From positions 178,100-242,099 of the forward strand of contig MNCI01018990.1 of NCBI GenBank assembly GCA_015680685.1: a stretch of DNA of 64,000 nt, written 5' to 3'. The translations under genes and the position numbers were made by a program. Positions 31,976 through 44,399 of this stretch are shown piece after piece. This DNA comes from Gnetum montanum (lineage: Eukaryota > Streptophyta > Gnetopsida > Gnetales > Gnetaceae). Numbering within the stretch: position 1 is the first letter of the stretch; each line of letters begins with the position of its first letter. The notes under the pieces are model-generated. The model saw only the letters and a program-made list of their open reading frames with translations. It searched no databases and was not told the DNA's origin.

Positions 31976-34922
31976 ATGGCACCCAAACCAAGGCACCTAA
32001 GGGACGAAGGACCATCACAACCAAGGGACAAGCACCCACGCATGGGAAGGGGATGAGGAGTGCAACCACTAGAGTATGCGGAGGGCTTTCATGCAACTGG
32101 GCCCTTCCACGAATGACCTGATGTGGAATCTGTTCACCAGATTCCCAAGGAGGAGATTCCCGACGAGCTATCGCTAGGGGATGAGACTCCTGGCATAGCA
32201 CCATGGGTTGAGGTCACCCTAACCCAAGCCTACCTTGATGCTATCATGCCACGCGAGGTGTAGCGGACGGTCCTCCAAGAGCTAAATTTTGGACCTTTCC
32301 TCGAGCATGCACTAGAAGACGTGAGACTCCAACTTCAGAACTCTCCGATGTGGCCAATCATCACAACCAATGGTGAATGGTACTTAGGAGAAACTTATCT
32401 CTTTTAGACAAATTGGCAACCAAGGTCAAGAGTAAGAATCCAAGACATTTATATCTCTTACTCTTCAGAAGCAATAGTGCAAGCTCTGGGGTTGCCTGAA
32501 ATTGGGGTAGATGTGGCAGAAATTCCAAAACAGGCTGATCTAGAGGTGAAGGCACAATGGATCCAAGGGTGCTATGGGGTAGAGATCAAGGAATTTGGCT
32601 TCTTAACCATGGCGGAGAAAGTATAATCCAAGATAGCATCTTACCATTTGAATTCAATGGTAAGACCCAACAAAATCACAACCTTCTCTGCTTGTGCATG
32701 TGTTGCCTTGAGTGGGAAATTTCCCATGAGTCTTCAATAACTATTGTTTCTGGAGATTGAAAAAAGGTTTGCTAAGAAAGAACGTGGAAGATGAGCTCTC
32801 CCCTTTCCTTGGCTAATCCAAAAGTTATGCAAATGGCAGGGATAGCACAATACTCTAATGATATCATCCAGTGCGCCCCAATTGCCTCATGGCGAGAAAT
32901 GATAAAAGATAAAATGCCTGCCGCGATACAAATAGAGGAAGAGTAGCAACCACCTCCACCACCTACACAAACAACATAGCCAGGCTTGGAAAACACAGCA
33001 AAATACATCCGTGAGATCCAAGAAACACTCTTGAGCTAGCAAGAGCAATATGGCAGGACTAGTGGAGGAGAAGATACTTCAGTCTATCACCCTGCCATGA
33101 GCCACCTAGAGAAAGTGGCTTAATCAGTCACCTTGCTTGAAAGGGCAGGGCCGATATTCATCACAGCTTGAGCACTAATTCCACCCAGAATAGATCCAAG
33201 CATCCGAGATGTATCAACTGCAACATAATAGTTATTCCTTGAAATCTCAGGGAATGCTGCTACTTTCTTGGTATGCTTGAAAGATGGTGAAGAGGCGACG
33301 ATCTTGGTGATGCAGCACGAGGGACAGGAAGTTGTGGACGAAGTGGTTTCTGATACAATTGCTATGGTCCTTAATGCACTGAAAATACCTGTACCAAGCA
33401 TTCATGGACTACAAGATGTACAGGTGTCTTTAGGAACTTTGCATAGCAAGATTGATGCAGCCCAACATGAAGAATTGTTGGACCGACTGGTAGGAACCGA
33501 GTAATTGCTTCTGGATGTCTTCGACCTTTCAAACAACATCATTGTAACCCAGTCAGAGTTGCTATTGGCAAGGGGCAAGAGCCTTGTTTTGGAAGGGAAA
33601 CTAGAAACTGCTCAAGCCACTTGTCAGCGCTTAGCAACAGAGGTAGCCCAATTAAGAGCCGAGCTTGCTGATCCAGCCATCCTCAACTGTGAAACCACCA
33701 GAGATGAAGTTTTTGAACAACTTCAGCTTAAACTTTAGGTCATTGAGAATGTGCGAGAGATGACAATCCTCAACAAGTCCATAGTAGATGCCAGAGTGTA
33801 TTACTTATAGAAGGACTTGGCGGAGATTTTCCAGGAGAATGTGCAGCTGACTGTAGAAGTTTATCGCTTGCGCAATGTTGGTGCAGAGAACAAACACATG
33901 AAGGATTTCATCCACCAACAGCAGGAGGAGCTAGCCAGGGTGAACGCAGACATAAGAAGGTTGGCAGCTGAAAATAGAAATTTGTCAATGGAGGAGGTTT
34001 GGGCATTGCGATAGAAGTTTGCAATTGAAATTTCCACTTGGAAGAACGAGGCCCTAAAATTTGAAAAAGTCAAAAATCATTACAGGGACCAATTGGGATT
34101 GCAGAAGGAGGTGAATGAGAACCACATTCAAGTTGCTAAAGCCAAGATGAACCAAGCACTCCAGCAGCTCTGAGAGGGAGGTGATATATGGCCATCCATC
34201 TTTGATGGGTTGAACGCCTACAACAAAGTAGAAATCTGCCTAAAGGAGTTGCAGATCGAGGAAATGACAAAATACATGGAATTGGCCAACCTTCGATATG
34301 CAAACCTGGCTATGCTCATAGCCGGGAGACTGCGGTCAGAGTTAGAAAAGCAAGTGTCCGCCTCGTATTCCTTATATGAGGGAGAGTTCCAGGTGCACAA
34401 GGCAACAAAAAAAAAGCTAGCAACAGCAAACGTAGAACTTGAGGTCCTCCGCCCAAGCTTTGAAAGACAACGTACAATCGCGAAGGACCTAGCCCGAAGA
34501 ATGAATGACTACCAACAGCTGCAGGCATCAATTCGCGTGTTCCACATTGAATGCGAGTAGTTTGCACCCTAGTTTGCCAGCTTAAAAAGAACTCATCCCA
34601 GCACTGCCTTGCCCTTGGGAAGTTCTAGTTCCAGAACACATTGAAGAAGCTGCCTAGACTGTGAATGACCCCAAAAGCAAAGAAGAAAAAATGAGGACTC
34701 TCTTGGGGGCTTTCTGGCTACCTTTAGAAGTTGCAGCTGTCGCAATACTACTGACATCCATGCTGCCACCAACGCATGGGCTAGAGGCTGGAGAAGGGTC
34801 ATTAGAACCACTACCCCTAGGGACGATGTGATCTTCTCCAGCAATTTTTTGCATAATCCTACACAGCAGAGGCTCCAGGACTAGTGAGGTGTTCAATTTT
34901 ATCTCCGAACACCACCATTTTT
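31976..34922 (+). pseudogene. E2 third ORF (post-pol coiled-coil protein), decayed
   Basis: The start ATG at 31976 directly follows the splice acceptor TTTATTGTAG and gives MAPKPRHLRDEGPSQPRDK. E5 starts the same way with MAPKHRQQEGPAQ. Then come VTLTQAYLDAIMP, TVLQELNFGPFLEHAL, SPMWPIITTNGEWYLGETYL, YHLNSMVRPNKITTFSA and LFLEIEKRFAKKERG. The second half (33270-34560) is heptad-rich: a coiled coil over about 400 residues with VPSIHGLQDVQVSL, a QATCQRLATEVAQLRAEL stretch and LATANVELEVL. No transmembrane segment is obvious, which argues against a true envelope protein. Stops are mostly TAG. Function unknown. Some middle blocks recall ATHILA ORF-1-type plant transposon proteins, but I cannot prove that. 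Confidence 0.7.
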
Positions 34923-34984
34923 GTAATTTTTCCCTCTTTGTAACTCGGGCACTTGGTAAAATTTATGTTGTGTCATGGGTGTGT

Positions 34985-35082
34985 CATGTATGTGTTTAAG
35001 TTATGTGTGTTGTAAATAAGAATCCATACCTTCCAAATTGTAAAGTAACTTGAGGATGAGTTTTTGCTCAGTCGTGGGGGTA
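34985..35082 (+). promoter_or_regulatory. E2 polypurine tract and conserved 3' leader
   Basis: GTCGTGGGGGTA (35071-35082) abuts the 3' LTR. Before it are AACTTGAGGATGAGTTTTTG and AATAAGAATCCATACCTTCC, both of which recur in the other copies. Confidence 0.8.
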
Positions 35083-35995
35083 TGATGAAGTGTCATTTAG
35101 TCAATGCATCAACTGGGCCACATATATGGGGCCGCATATACTCAGCCGCGTTGACGCAGGCCCATCGACGTAGCCTCCCTACATTGACATGGCCCCATTT
35201 ACGCAGCCACCTTTCACAACCTATAAATAAGAGGGTCTTTCACCTCATTTAGGCATCTTTTTGAGTAGTTATAGCGAAGCTCTTGTAGTTTGTTCCCGCA
35301 AGAGATAGAATATTTTCCAAGTGCCCGCAGCAGGTGTAAGAAAAGTGATCGGCTCTTTATTCGAGTGTTGATGTATATGAGCCCATTGGCGTGACGGTAA
35401 TAAAGATGAACTATTCAAGCATTCCTTACAGCATTTGGACTTAGTTATTTTATGCATTCAATAGTTTATTCTATTTATGCTTTATTAGTTATTTGTTAAT
35501 TACTTATGTTTTTATTATTATAATTTCAATCACTATTGTTTATTCGTAATTCATTAAGGCCATAAGTACAACCATCTCAAACATAATCCAAACGCTTGGT
35601 AAGCCCAGTGATGCTTAACGTCTGGTAACCCAGAAGCGTTAGGAGATGCTCAGAATGTGCTTAGAAGATGGGACGAGATACTTATGTTAGGAATGGTTAA
35701 GATTTAGATTAGGATAATTTTAGATTAATTAATATTCTATCCTTATTTTCCAAGATAATTAGTTGCTAAAAGATAATGAAAAAGATATAAAAATCATTAG
35801 CCTTAATCTCACTTAACCAATGTAAACCGAACTTCACAAGTGAGATTAGGATGACAACGACCATTCTAACCCAAGGTTTCACTGGTTAGAAGTCTGGTGT
35901 ATGTTAAGTGCTTACAGTTTACGGATTTCAACCGAGTCACGCATGAACGCTCATGATTCATATGGTTGGGCGTAGGGATACCTAGCCACTCATCA
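35083..35995 (+). repeat. E2 3' LTR (913 bp)
   Basis: It pairs with 22906-23795 and has the same TATA box (CTATAAATAA at 35221) and poly(A) signal. It is longer than its partner because of an extra stretch with CTGGGCCACATATATGGGGC in the U3 repeat zone. Confidence 0.93.
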
Positions 35996-36000
35996 ATCAG

Positions 36001-39000
36001 TATTTCTTTTTATACTAGACTTAGGTTAAGATTCAAATCATAGGTTGTTGAGAGTATATAGAGCTTGGATTGAATTGGGAGCATTGGAAGTTTTCCATAC
36101 ACTAGCTTATAAGGAGAGTAGTCAATAGAAATTTTCCATGTTGAGTGGTAGAACCAAAGGGCATCATTGAGTTTTAAGCTCCAATCTCTCCTATATTTGC
36201 TTATGGTCCTTGTTAGGATCTTTGTGATCTCCCTGTTAGTTACCTCTACTTGACCGTTGGCTTGGGGATGATAGGATGTTGTTAATTTATGTTCAACCAC
36301 CAAGCATTGCATAAGTTTTCAAAAGGTGGCACTTGTAAAGTGAGTTCCATTGTTAGAAATTAGTGCACATGGCATCCAAACCTATTGACAACATTTTGTT
36401 GTACAAATATAGTGGCAATGGATGATGTACAATTAGTGATAGTTGCTACTTCTACCCATTTGGTGCAGTAGTAAATTGCTATGATGATATACAACTTTTT
36501 GTTGGACATGGGTGTAATGGAACCCATGAAGTATATGCCACATATGTCAAAGGGCTCTAGTGGTTTAATCCACTATTGAGGACCCTCCATTCGAGTGGTC
36601 ATCCCACCATCTCTTTGACAACATTCACAAGATCAGACAAACTAGTGGACATTCCTAAATATTATAGGCTAACAGTATCCTGCCATTAAGATTTTTATGG
36701 CCATGTGCCTCCCTACATAGTGGCCTCTGCAAGGGTTGTCATGAGCATCTTGAAGAGCATGTAGTTGATCTACATTAGGGACACACCAATGAACTAAGCC
36801 ATCGGTGCACATCTTGTAAAGCTGTTTGTTGATTTCCAAACCTTGTGGCATCTCTTAAGTAAGAAGGTAAGTGAGGATGATGTTGTACCATTTTTTTTCA
36901 AAGGGAACTTGATAGTTTATTGCTTCTGTAAAGAGGAGTTCATCTAAAAATTGATCAAGAGTGGGCTCTCCTCCTCTTTATTATCCTATCTTAATCAAGT
37001 GAGGTGGTCAGCCACTACATTCTTAGTCCCTTTTTGATCTATCATTGTGAGATTGAATTCCTACAAGATCATGAGCCACCGTATGATATAGGGACTCATT
37101 GTTGGCTTGTTCATTAGGAAGTGGATGGCACTATGGTCTATGTGCATAAATACTTTATAACCAAGCACATAGTACTTGAACTTTTTAAGAGCATACACCA
37201 CTGCCATTAATTCTTTCTCCATTGTGGTATAATTCAATTGTACATGTACAATGCTTCAGCTCACATAGTGGATGTAATATGAATGTTTCTTATTGTTCAA
37301 CTATGCAAGCACAACTTCCAAAGCATAATTAAATGCATTCGTCATTATATGAAATGGTCTGGACTAGTCTAGTGCTTGTAGAATTGGAGTTTCTATGAGT
37401 TTTTCTTTTAATTGTTGGAATGCATGTTCACATTCCTTAGTCTAGATAAATGGAGCATCTTTCTTTGTAAGCTCTACCAACAACTTTTCAATCCTAGAGA
37501 AATTCTCTATGAATCATTAGCAGTAGCCAGTGTGTCCAAGGAATGATTAAATATCTTTAACTATCTTTGGTTGGTGTGTAATTCCTTGGATGACCCTTAT
37601 CTTTTTAAAGTCTACCTCACTCTCCACCTGAGTAATTCTGTGCTCTAGTACTATGCCCTTCTAGACCATTGAATGGATTTTCTGCTAATTAAGCTTAAGG
37701 TTTGTTTCAACACATCTTTTCAGAACCTACTCAAGGCAATCTAGGTCTTGCTCAAATGTAGACCCATAGGTAGAGAAGTCATCCATGAAGACTTCTATCC
37801 TACTACAAATCTACTGTTGGAAAATACTAAGGACCAAGCATTGAAATGTTGTAGGGGAATTGCATAGACGATACGACATCTTACAATATGCAAAAGTCCC
37901 CCACAGATTCATGAATGTTGTCTTGGATTAATCTTCTAGCATAATTTGAATTTGGTTATAGCCATTATAACTATCCAAGAAGCTATAATAGCAATGCTCA
38001 AAGATAGTGTCTAAGACGTGGTCCACAAATGGTAATGGAAAATGATCTTTAAATGTTACCATATTCAATAATCTAAAATCATTATAGACTCACCACTTGT
38101 CATCTTTCTTTGGCACAATTATGAGTGGGCTAACCCACTCACTATCTACAATGGGATAGATGAAAAACTCCTTGAGGAGTTCTATTTTCTCCTTGATGAT
38201 ATGCTTCAATTTCTTTAGCTACCTCTGTGGCTATTTTCTTGGCTTCATGGTTGGATCAATGTAAATATGATGTTGGCATATCCTTGGATTAATTCTAGTC
38301 AACTTGAAATATGACCAAACAAATACTATTGGACACTTGTTAACCCTTTAATAGCTTTTCTTTTTGTCTAGGAGCAAGTTTGACATTGATTATGACGTGC
38401 TTTCCATTATTTAAAAAGGCATACTCCATGCCAATTGGTAGAGTTTTTAACTCTAGGGGCTCCTACTTGAACTTATCAAGGATTTCCAACTTTACCTAAC
38501 AGGTGTCATTATCTTCATCATCAGAGAGTTGGTGATGAACTTGCTCAAGTACATCCATGCCTTCAACATAGGCACATGTCAGGCTCTCAGTTGGTTTCAT
38601 GCATAGTGTGTTGCTATGTAAGTAAACTATTAGCCATTGAGTGCCCTCTTATTTTGTGGTTGTTGTGTATAGGCACCTTTGAATATCTGTGTCTTGTGCA
38701 CATTGATTACATGCTGTAATGTCTGTACTTTTGATGAACAATATTTTCTACATGCAATTGCATTTGTTATCACTGTATGTGATGCATGGAACACACTTCT
38801 TCTCTAAGTGTTGAAATTCATTTTTCTTAGAGATTTTCAAGGAGAGGTCCCTTATATCCATTCGTGCATCAAGTATGCTTAACCAAGTCCTTCCCATAAT
38901 GATGGGGAAGTTACCTTTGTAGTTCTTAACCTTGATCACCAAAAAATTGACTAGATAAGACTAACCACAAACTATGGTCACGATGTCCTCCACTAGTCCC

Positions 39001-39230
39001 AAAGGGATAGTGATTGACTAGTTAGCCAATTCTAAACAAATGTTGCTCTTCTTGAGAGGTAGTAGGTTCTAGGCTTTGTCCATGTCATGGGAGATGAGAT
39101 TGACACTGGAACCAGAATCAAGAAGAGCCTTGCATGGCTCATGTCCAACAATTTGCAAGTAAATAAGAGGACTTCTTGGGTTAGATCTTTTCATGGGAAG
39201 CTTGCCAGCCTTGATCTAATTGGAAATAGT
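36001..39230 (-). pseudogene. E3 pol, main part (integrase, RNase H, reverse transcriptase, protease), decayed
   Basis: Reading the - strand from high to low coordinates: the protease second half GNFPIIMGRTWLSILDARMD (38748-38942), the reverse transcriptase with IEVFMDDFS near 37780, an RNase H zone near 37080-37330 retaining ELMAVV-like text, the integrase zinc region GHYVGRHMAIKILMAGY (36669-36851) and the core end HPQANGQVEVTNREITKIL (36010-36312). The second catalytic site reads SNNGTHF, so Asp has become Asn. E2 cut this gene at 22905/36001. Stops and frameshifts are dense, more than in E2. Confidence 0.8.
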
Positions 39231-41505
39231 GTGAGTTAAAATCAAGGTGTAGATCTGAGTTGGCATTTGGTTTAAAGGGCTCTTGAATGTGTTTGATGTA
39301 GAGGATGAAGTTTTTGGAGATGTAGGGCAAGTAACTATATTAGATTGTGAGGATTTGGAAGGATTGTTGGATCAAAAAAATTGTCATTCCCTGGATCGAT
39401 TATCTAAACCACTTAGCTAGAATGTTGGTTGTAAATTCATAGCCCTCATAGCATTTCACCTTGCATGGATGAAGCAGGAGGTAATTAGGTAGAGGGAAAG
39501 GGATGTGTGTAAACGGATGTGAAGGGTGGTATGAATATGGATGCTCCCCTCGAGTAGATGATGAATGATTTCCATGGTACTCTAGAAGGTAATAGTAATG
39601 CTAGAATGAGGCATGGTTTGCAAAGATTTATGGAGAAATAGGTTGTTGAACATAGTACTTGTATGGATTTGATTATCGGTTAGGGTATTGTTGTCTTGGT
39701 GATGGCATTCCCCATGATTGTGGTTGGTGCCACTATTGGTATTGATCATATGGTTGTGGCAGAGCTTCACTTGGATAGTAAACCTATTGTTGATGGTGAA
39801 ACTACCTTGGATTACCTTGAGGATAAGGCAATTATTTCGGTGCTTGCCTACATGCTAGTTGAAAATTCAGCACATACACCCTAGAATTTTGTAAATGTGA
39901 CACCACAGGGAAACATCCCTTCAAATGTTCATATTGAAAAATTTTACAACTAGCATCATCATTAGAGTCTATCTCCACAACTTCCTCTACTGCAACAGCT
40001 TTGCCCTTACCTTTTTGGTAGGCACGTTTAGCTTCTTTCTACCTCCTACAGTCATGATCACTATTATGCTTTTTGGATGCTTCAACAATTTTTATAGCAG
40101 TTTGGAATTTTTCATCCAAAGAGTCCCATAATTTATCAATGTTTTTTGAAATGTTTGAAACAAATTTTTGGATGGATAAGGTTTTTTTGTTTATCACCTC
40201 GTCAAGTGGTGCATCCTCCTCTTCACAAAATCGAACCTCACTTTTTCTGATGGAAAGGTTCCTATCATATTCTTTTGCACTTTTCCTTTTTTGCAACTCA
40301 CCTTCTTCTTTTGCTACCTACTCTATAAGCCTTTGGATCTAATGAGCTCTTAATTCAGATAGTGTCCCTTGGGCATAAACCCCAAGAGTTCTTCTAGTTT
40401 ATACTCGGAGCCCATTTATGATGTGGCAGAGTTGTTCCCTCTAAAAATAACCATGGCCAGGGCATTAGTGTAAGAGAGATTAATATTTGCCCATGGTGGC
40501 ATCCAAGGGTTCATGTGTTCCTTGTTTCTAGCCTTGGATTTGCCTTCCCAAATTGGACACTCTGGAGTACGTCTGGTATTTATCATTGAATAGCTTAAGC
40601 ATTATACTTCATTAGCATATATATTCTAGCTCTAGGGACTAGTACTAGCTTTTTTCTTTCTTAATGAGTCTCTCAGAGAAGAGCTTGAGTTTCTACTAAT
40701 CATTTTCAATGTTTTGCAAGGAACAAACATCATGAAGGGCTTGTAGATGATTTTGCGAATCTGAGTTATATCCCCCCTCAAATCTTGGAATATTGTTCAT
40801 GTCTAAGTGCTTGATCTGGCTATCTTTCACATGTCTAGTTGGGATCTTAATTACCTTTGTAATGTTAAACATGCTTTGAGTCACCAATAGAGGTTCATCA
40901 TCATCATTGCATCGATGGCATCGATAATGGTTTCTACCACCCTTTCATTCTTGGTGTCCTCCACTATCATTATTGTCTTGTTGATCACCTTCATCATGAT
41001 TATTTCTATGGCAGCTTCTATTAGAACTAGTAGATGAAGAGGAATGTTCGTAATTAGATGAAGAGGATGAAGAGGAAGGTGGACCATCACCACCACCATA
41101 GTGTCTGCCATCACCTCTTTGCTCATTACAACCACCATCCTTAGATCCCTTACCATCATGATGTTTGCTTGAGTCCCTACCTTGACTATCACTTTTTTTT
41201 GAACTTGGTTTTTTAATAGTGGATTGTAGGTTTAAAGTCACACCCTCATCACCAATAACAAGGGGTGGAGAATCTTCATGTTGAGATCCCCCAAAGGGAG
41301 GATCCTCGTTATTAGTTTGGTTTAACAGGAACAAGGGATTGGTGAAGTGTTTTCCCATTGCAAACTCATGGTGCTTCTCTTGGTCTTAATCTCTTCTACG
41401 TTGTGTTTCAATGGGATGGTAGTCTCGAGTGTCATAGCCATGAACAACATATTTCTCTTGAAGATCTGGGATGCCTTGAAACACCACCAAATTTGGGTGA
41501 TAGAT

Positions 41506-43108
41506 TCTCGATTGCAAATTTATCTAAGTTTCAACACAAAGAAAAAAATTTCTAAGTGTTGGGACTATGCTCTCCATTGCACTAGAGCATAGTTAGCTTA
41601 GTAGAGAGCATTGTCAATACTAGAGGCTAGTTTTACAAATTTTTCTAAGTGTCAAGCAAACAATTGCAAATTTTTCTAAGTGCCAAGACTATGCTCTCCA
41701 CTTCATTGGAGCGTAGTCAATCGTAGTTGCATGGAAGAAATAGTTTGGCAGAAACTTTTTCTAAGTGTTGAGACTATGCTCTCCACCATACTAGAGCATA
41801 GTCAAGTGTAGTTAACTGGAAGCCATATTTTGTAAAAAGTTTTCTAAGTGTTGGGATTATGCTTGACACCAGTTGGGATCCTAGTCAACCTCTTGTAGAG
41901 AGCACAGTTAGCACATAGTCATGCTTTGCAGAATTTTTTTAAGTGTTGGACTATGCTCTCCCCTAGTCCAAAGCATAGTTGAGCATAGTCAACTAGAATA
42001 GCATCCAATGACCTCCACAACATAGCATTGGCACTCAACCCCAGCTCCAACACATCACCAGCAAGCATAGTTAGCAAAAATGCATCTTTGTTATATCCCT
42101 TTTTGTCTGCAAATTGTAACTACACTCGACCCCACTTGAGATAGTGGATAGCGTAGTCCCAGAGTGTAGTCTTCAAAGTTGCATTTTTTGCATTTTTTAG
42201 GTACATTGTGGTCCTGTTTAGTCCACTAACATGCAGTTGGTAGTGTAGTCATAGTTTGGCAGTCTTGTAGAGTCCATTAGAGCACACCAAAGCATAACAC
42301 CACTTACTTCATTGGAAAGCATAGTTGGGTGCAGTGTAGTCCCAACCGTCCCACTACCACGTGGCAAATGATCCACATTCCACGGGAACCCTAGGCCTAT
42401 AAATATCTCAATCCTCTATGTTTTAGGGGTTGGTAAATTTGAAAGTTGACATTCTTTGTATTTGGCATTTTTGGAGCACATTGGGCATTTTGGCAACGCA
42501 AGGCATTCGCACACCATCGTAGCCCACCGTAGGATACTACAGACCATCACAGTCCATTGCACACTACAATGACCAACCCAGTAGGCATAGACACCATGGT
42601 GGACATTAGTTTTCATAGCCCAGACACCCCAAGATTGTGACTATGCTATCCACTATGCCTATTGTACACCACATACCTTCTCACCCCTCTTGAGGTTAAC
42701 TATACTCAACCCCATTTGGGGTGGTGCTGCTTTCTCTCTCGCTTTCTCCCTGTGCATTTTTAGCATTTTTACTCACATTTTGGCATTTTACTTGTATTTT
42801 TAGTTGTTTTCACACACTGCCACATGCTGACACCTTCGCTTCACACCAAAACCCTTAATTACGCTCACCCTTGCTAACACCGCAAACAATGTGCAAACAC
42901 TTAACATTGTTTGACATTGCATTCCATAAGTCCCTATTTGATCAACAAGACCATTTTAGGCATCCTGTCTCCACCTTTAGTAGGCCCTCACATGGACGTA
43001 GGGTTAAAGCTGTGCATCCATAGTCCTATTGGCATTCCATTCTAGTTGCCAACATTTTCGATCGCTACATGCCTAACCTCTTAAGAGTTTGAAATAGCAT
43101 CCTAGGCA
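41506..43108. mobile_element. Solo LTR-like insertion of another family in E3 gag (1.6 kb)
   Basis: Flanked by TAGAT at 41501-41505 and 43109-43113, a perfect 5-bp duplication. Deleting it with one TAGAT gives an open gag frame across the join. It ends in CATCCTAGGCA; the left end TCTCGATTG lacks a perfect TG. The + strand has six repeat units (41545-42030), a TATA box CCTATAAATATC near 42400, then a C-rich leader-like stretch. This is the layout of an LTR with U3 repeats. It has no similarity that I can see to the other LTRs here. Confidence 0.65.
41545..42030 (+). repeat. Minisatellite with internal inverted repeat, about six units of 83-95 bp
   Basis: Each unit starts TTTCTAAGTGTTGGGACTAT. 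Most contain GACTATGCTCTCCA facing TGGAGCATAGTC or a variant, so each unit can fold into a hairpin. Units lie near 41549, 41641, 41670, 41757, 41840 and 41935. They are within the 41506-43108 insertion, upstream of its TATA box. Confidence 0.8.
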
Positions 43109-43376
43109 TAGATTGATCATGGGGCATTACGATGTTGTCATCCATGTCATGCCATTGCAGTTGCTCATCCTAGTGTAGGATGAAGGTGAAGTCTGATACA
43201 TACTCATTGAGATGAGTATATACCACTTTGTACTCTTGTGGGATTGACAATTTAACATCTTTGTGCCTGTGAGAAGAAGAAGACATTTTGCAACAAACAA
43301 AATAATTAGTGTGCTTTTGTAATTGTATAATTGAGAATGATGTTGACCTTGGGGTTTTTCTAATGATATTAATGAT

Positions 43377-44248
43377 TGATGAGTGGCGAGGTACCCCTAC
43401 ACTCATCCATACGAATATGAGTGTTTTCACACATGATCCAGTTGAACTTCGCAGATGGACTAGTTGTGGCACCTAGAAAGTTAGCCTTAGGTTGCAGTTC
43501 GCTGTCTTCCCACCTGAACTAGTATTATATTTGTCACATATGGTTTAGTCTAGAGTGAGGTGCATGATGGGTTTCTACTCTAATTCTACTCCTGAGGGCA
43601 ATGGAAAGTAATATTAACTAAGCTAGGAGAGAGAGACTAAAAGAATCTAATCTAGCCTAAGTGCGATGAGCATCCATTCCTTGATTATTCATACACATCT
43701 TGGATTTCATGCACAACTACCACTGGGATTACCAAGCACAGATCCTAGGTACGCTACTGGGTTACCAAGTAGTCGTGCTTAAATGCTCGTAATCAAGTCG
43801 TACTCATTCCACGTTCTAACATGAGTTTAAGGGTGAGAGAGACTAATTGGAAAAGTAGTAAATAACAATTAAATAAATAATTAAAAAAATTAAATGCTGC
43901 AATGATGAAGTAATCTCAATCTTTATTGCTGGTCATGTGCGTATCCAAGTATGTCACACTCAAATAAAGGATGTCGTACAATTACATTCACCACATTGCA
44001 GGCATACAATGGAAAATATTCTAACTTTGGAGGGATAAAACTGCCAGAGTCTAGCTACAATCTAAATCTAGATGCCTAAAATTGGGAAAGCTGCCTCTTA
44101 TTTATAGACATTGCGATGAGCTGTGATATCACGTACGTGCGATATCGTGGTTGATGCGATATCACGGCTATGATATCACAGCCACTGCGATATCATAGTT
44201 GTGATATCAGGGTAGTGATATCATAGCTAGCAAGTTCATGACTCATCA
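43377..44248 (-). repeat. E5 3' LTR (872 bp)
   Basis: It starts TGATGAGTGGCGAGGTACCC and ends GACTCATCA, and is nearly the same as 48987-49894. The U3 zone (44118-44225) is packed with GATATC palindromes. Confidence 0.92.
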
Positions 44249-44350
44249 TACCCCCACAACTGAATGAAAACTCATCCTCGAGTTATAGAGAGAACAAGAT
44301 CCATTGATTACACAGTGGATAGGTATGGGATTATTGACTGACTAGAATGG
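44249..44350 (-). promoter_or_regulatory. E5 polypurine tract and conserved 3' leader
   Basis: On the - strand, AGTTGTGGGGGTA abuts the LTR, preceded by AACTCGAGGATGAGTTTTC and the complement of GTATGGGATTATTGACTGAC, as in the other copies. Confidence 0.8.
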
Positions 44351-44399
44351 ATTCATGCCATAGTGTGGAGTCAGAAGAAAATTGAGATACAACATAAAA

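Larger units (their letters stand above)
22906..35995 (+). mobile_element. E2: complete Athila-like Ty3/gypsy retrotransposon, 13.1 kb, inserted in E3 pol
   Basis: LTRs are 22906-23795 and 35083-35995, with a perfect target duplication ATCAG (22901-22905 and 35996-36000). Order on + is LTR, primer-binding site, gag, protease, reverse transcriptase with FMDDFS, RNase H, integrase with a GPY module, long spacer, third ORF, polypurine tract, LTR. This is the best preserved copy and the guide for reading the others. Its two LTRs differ at many bases and by a short insert in the U3 of the 3' LTR, and its frames have many stops, so it is not recent. Confidence 0.93.
39231..43288 (-). pseudogene. 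E3 gag, decayed, split by a foreign solo LTR
   Basis: The start is the ATG at 43288 giving MSSSSHRHKDVKLSIPQEYK and DFTFILHQDE as in E2. The frame is interrupted by the insertion 41506-43108. It resumes with EKYVVHGYDTRDYHP, GKHFTNPLFL, a Ser-rich stretch, DMNNIPRFEGGYN, NDKYQTYSRVSNL, KIWDSLDEKFQ-like text and the knuckle remnant CKIFQYEHLKGC. The Gln/His-rich tail ends near 39400. Many stops and at least one frameshift are present. Confidence 0.75.

Noticed and set aside
31976-34922. Third ORF as a retroviral-type envelope gene
   Set aside because: The position fits, but no signal peptide, transmembrane segment or cleavage site can be seen, so only third ORF is claimed.
41545-42030. CRISPR-like array of repeats and spacers
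   Set aside because: The units are full-length tandem copies with internal palindromes, without unique spacers or cas genes, in a plant genome.
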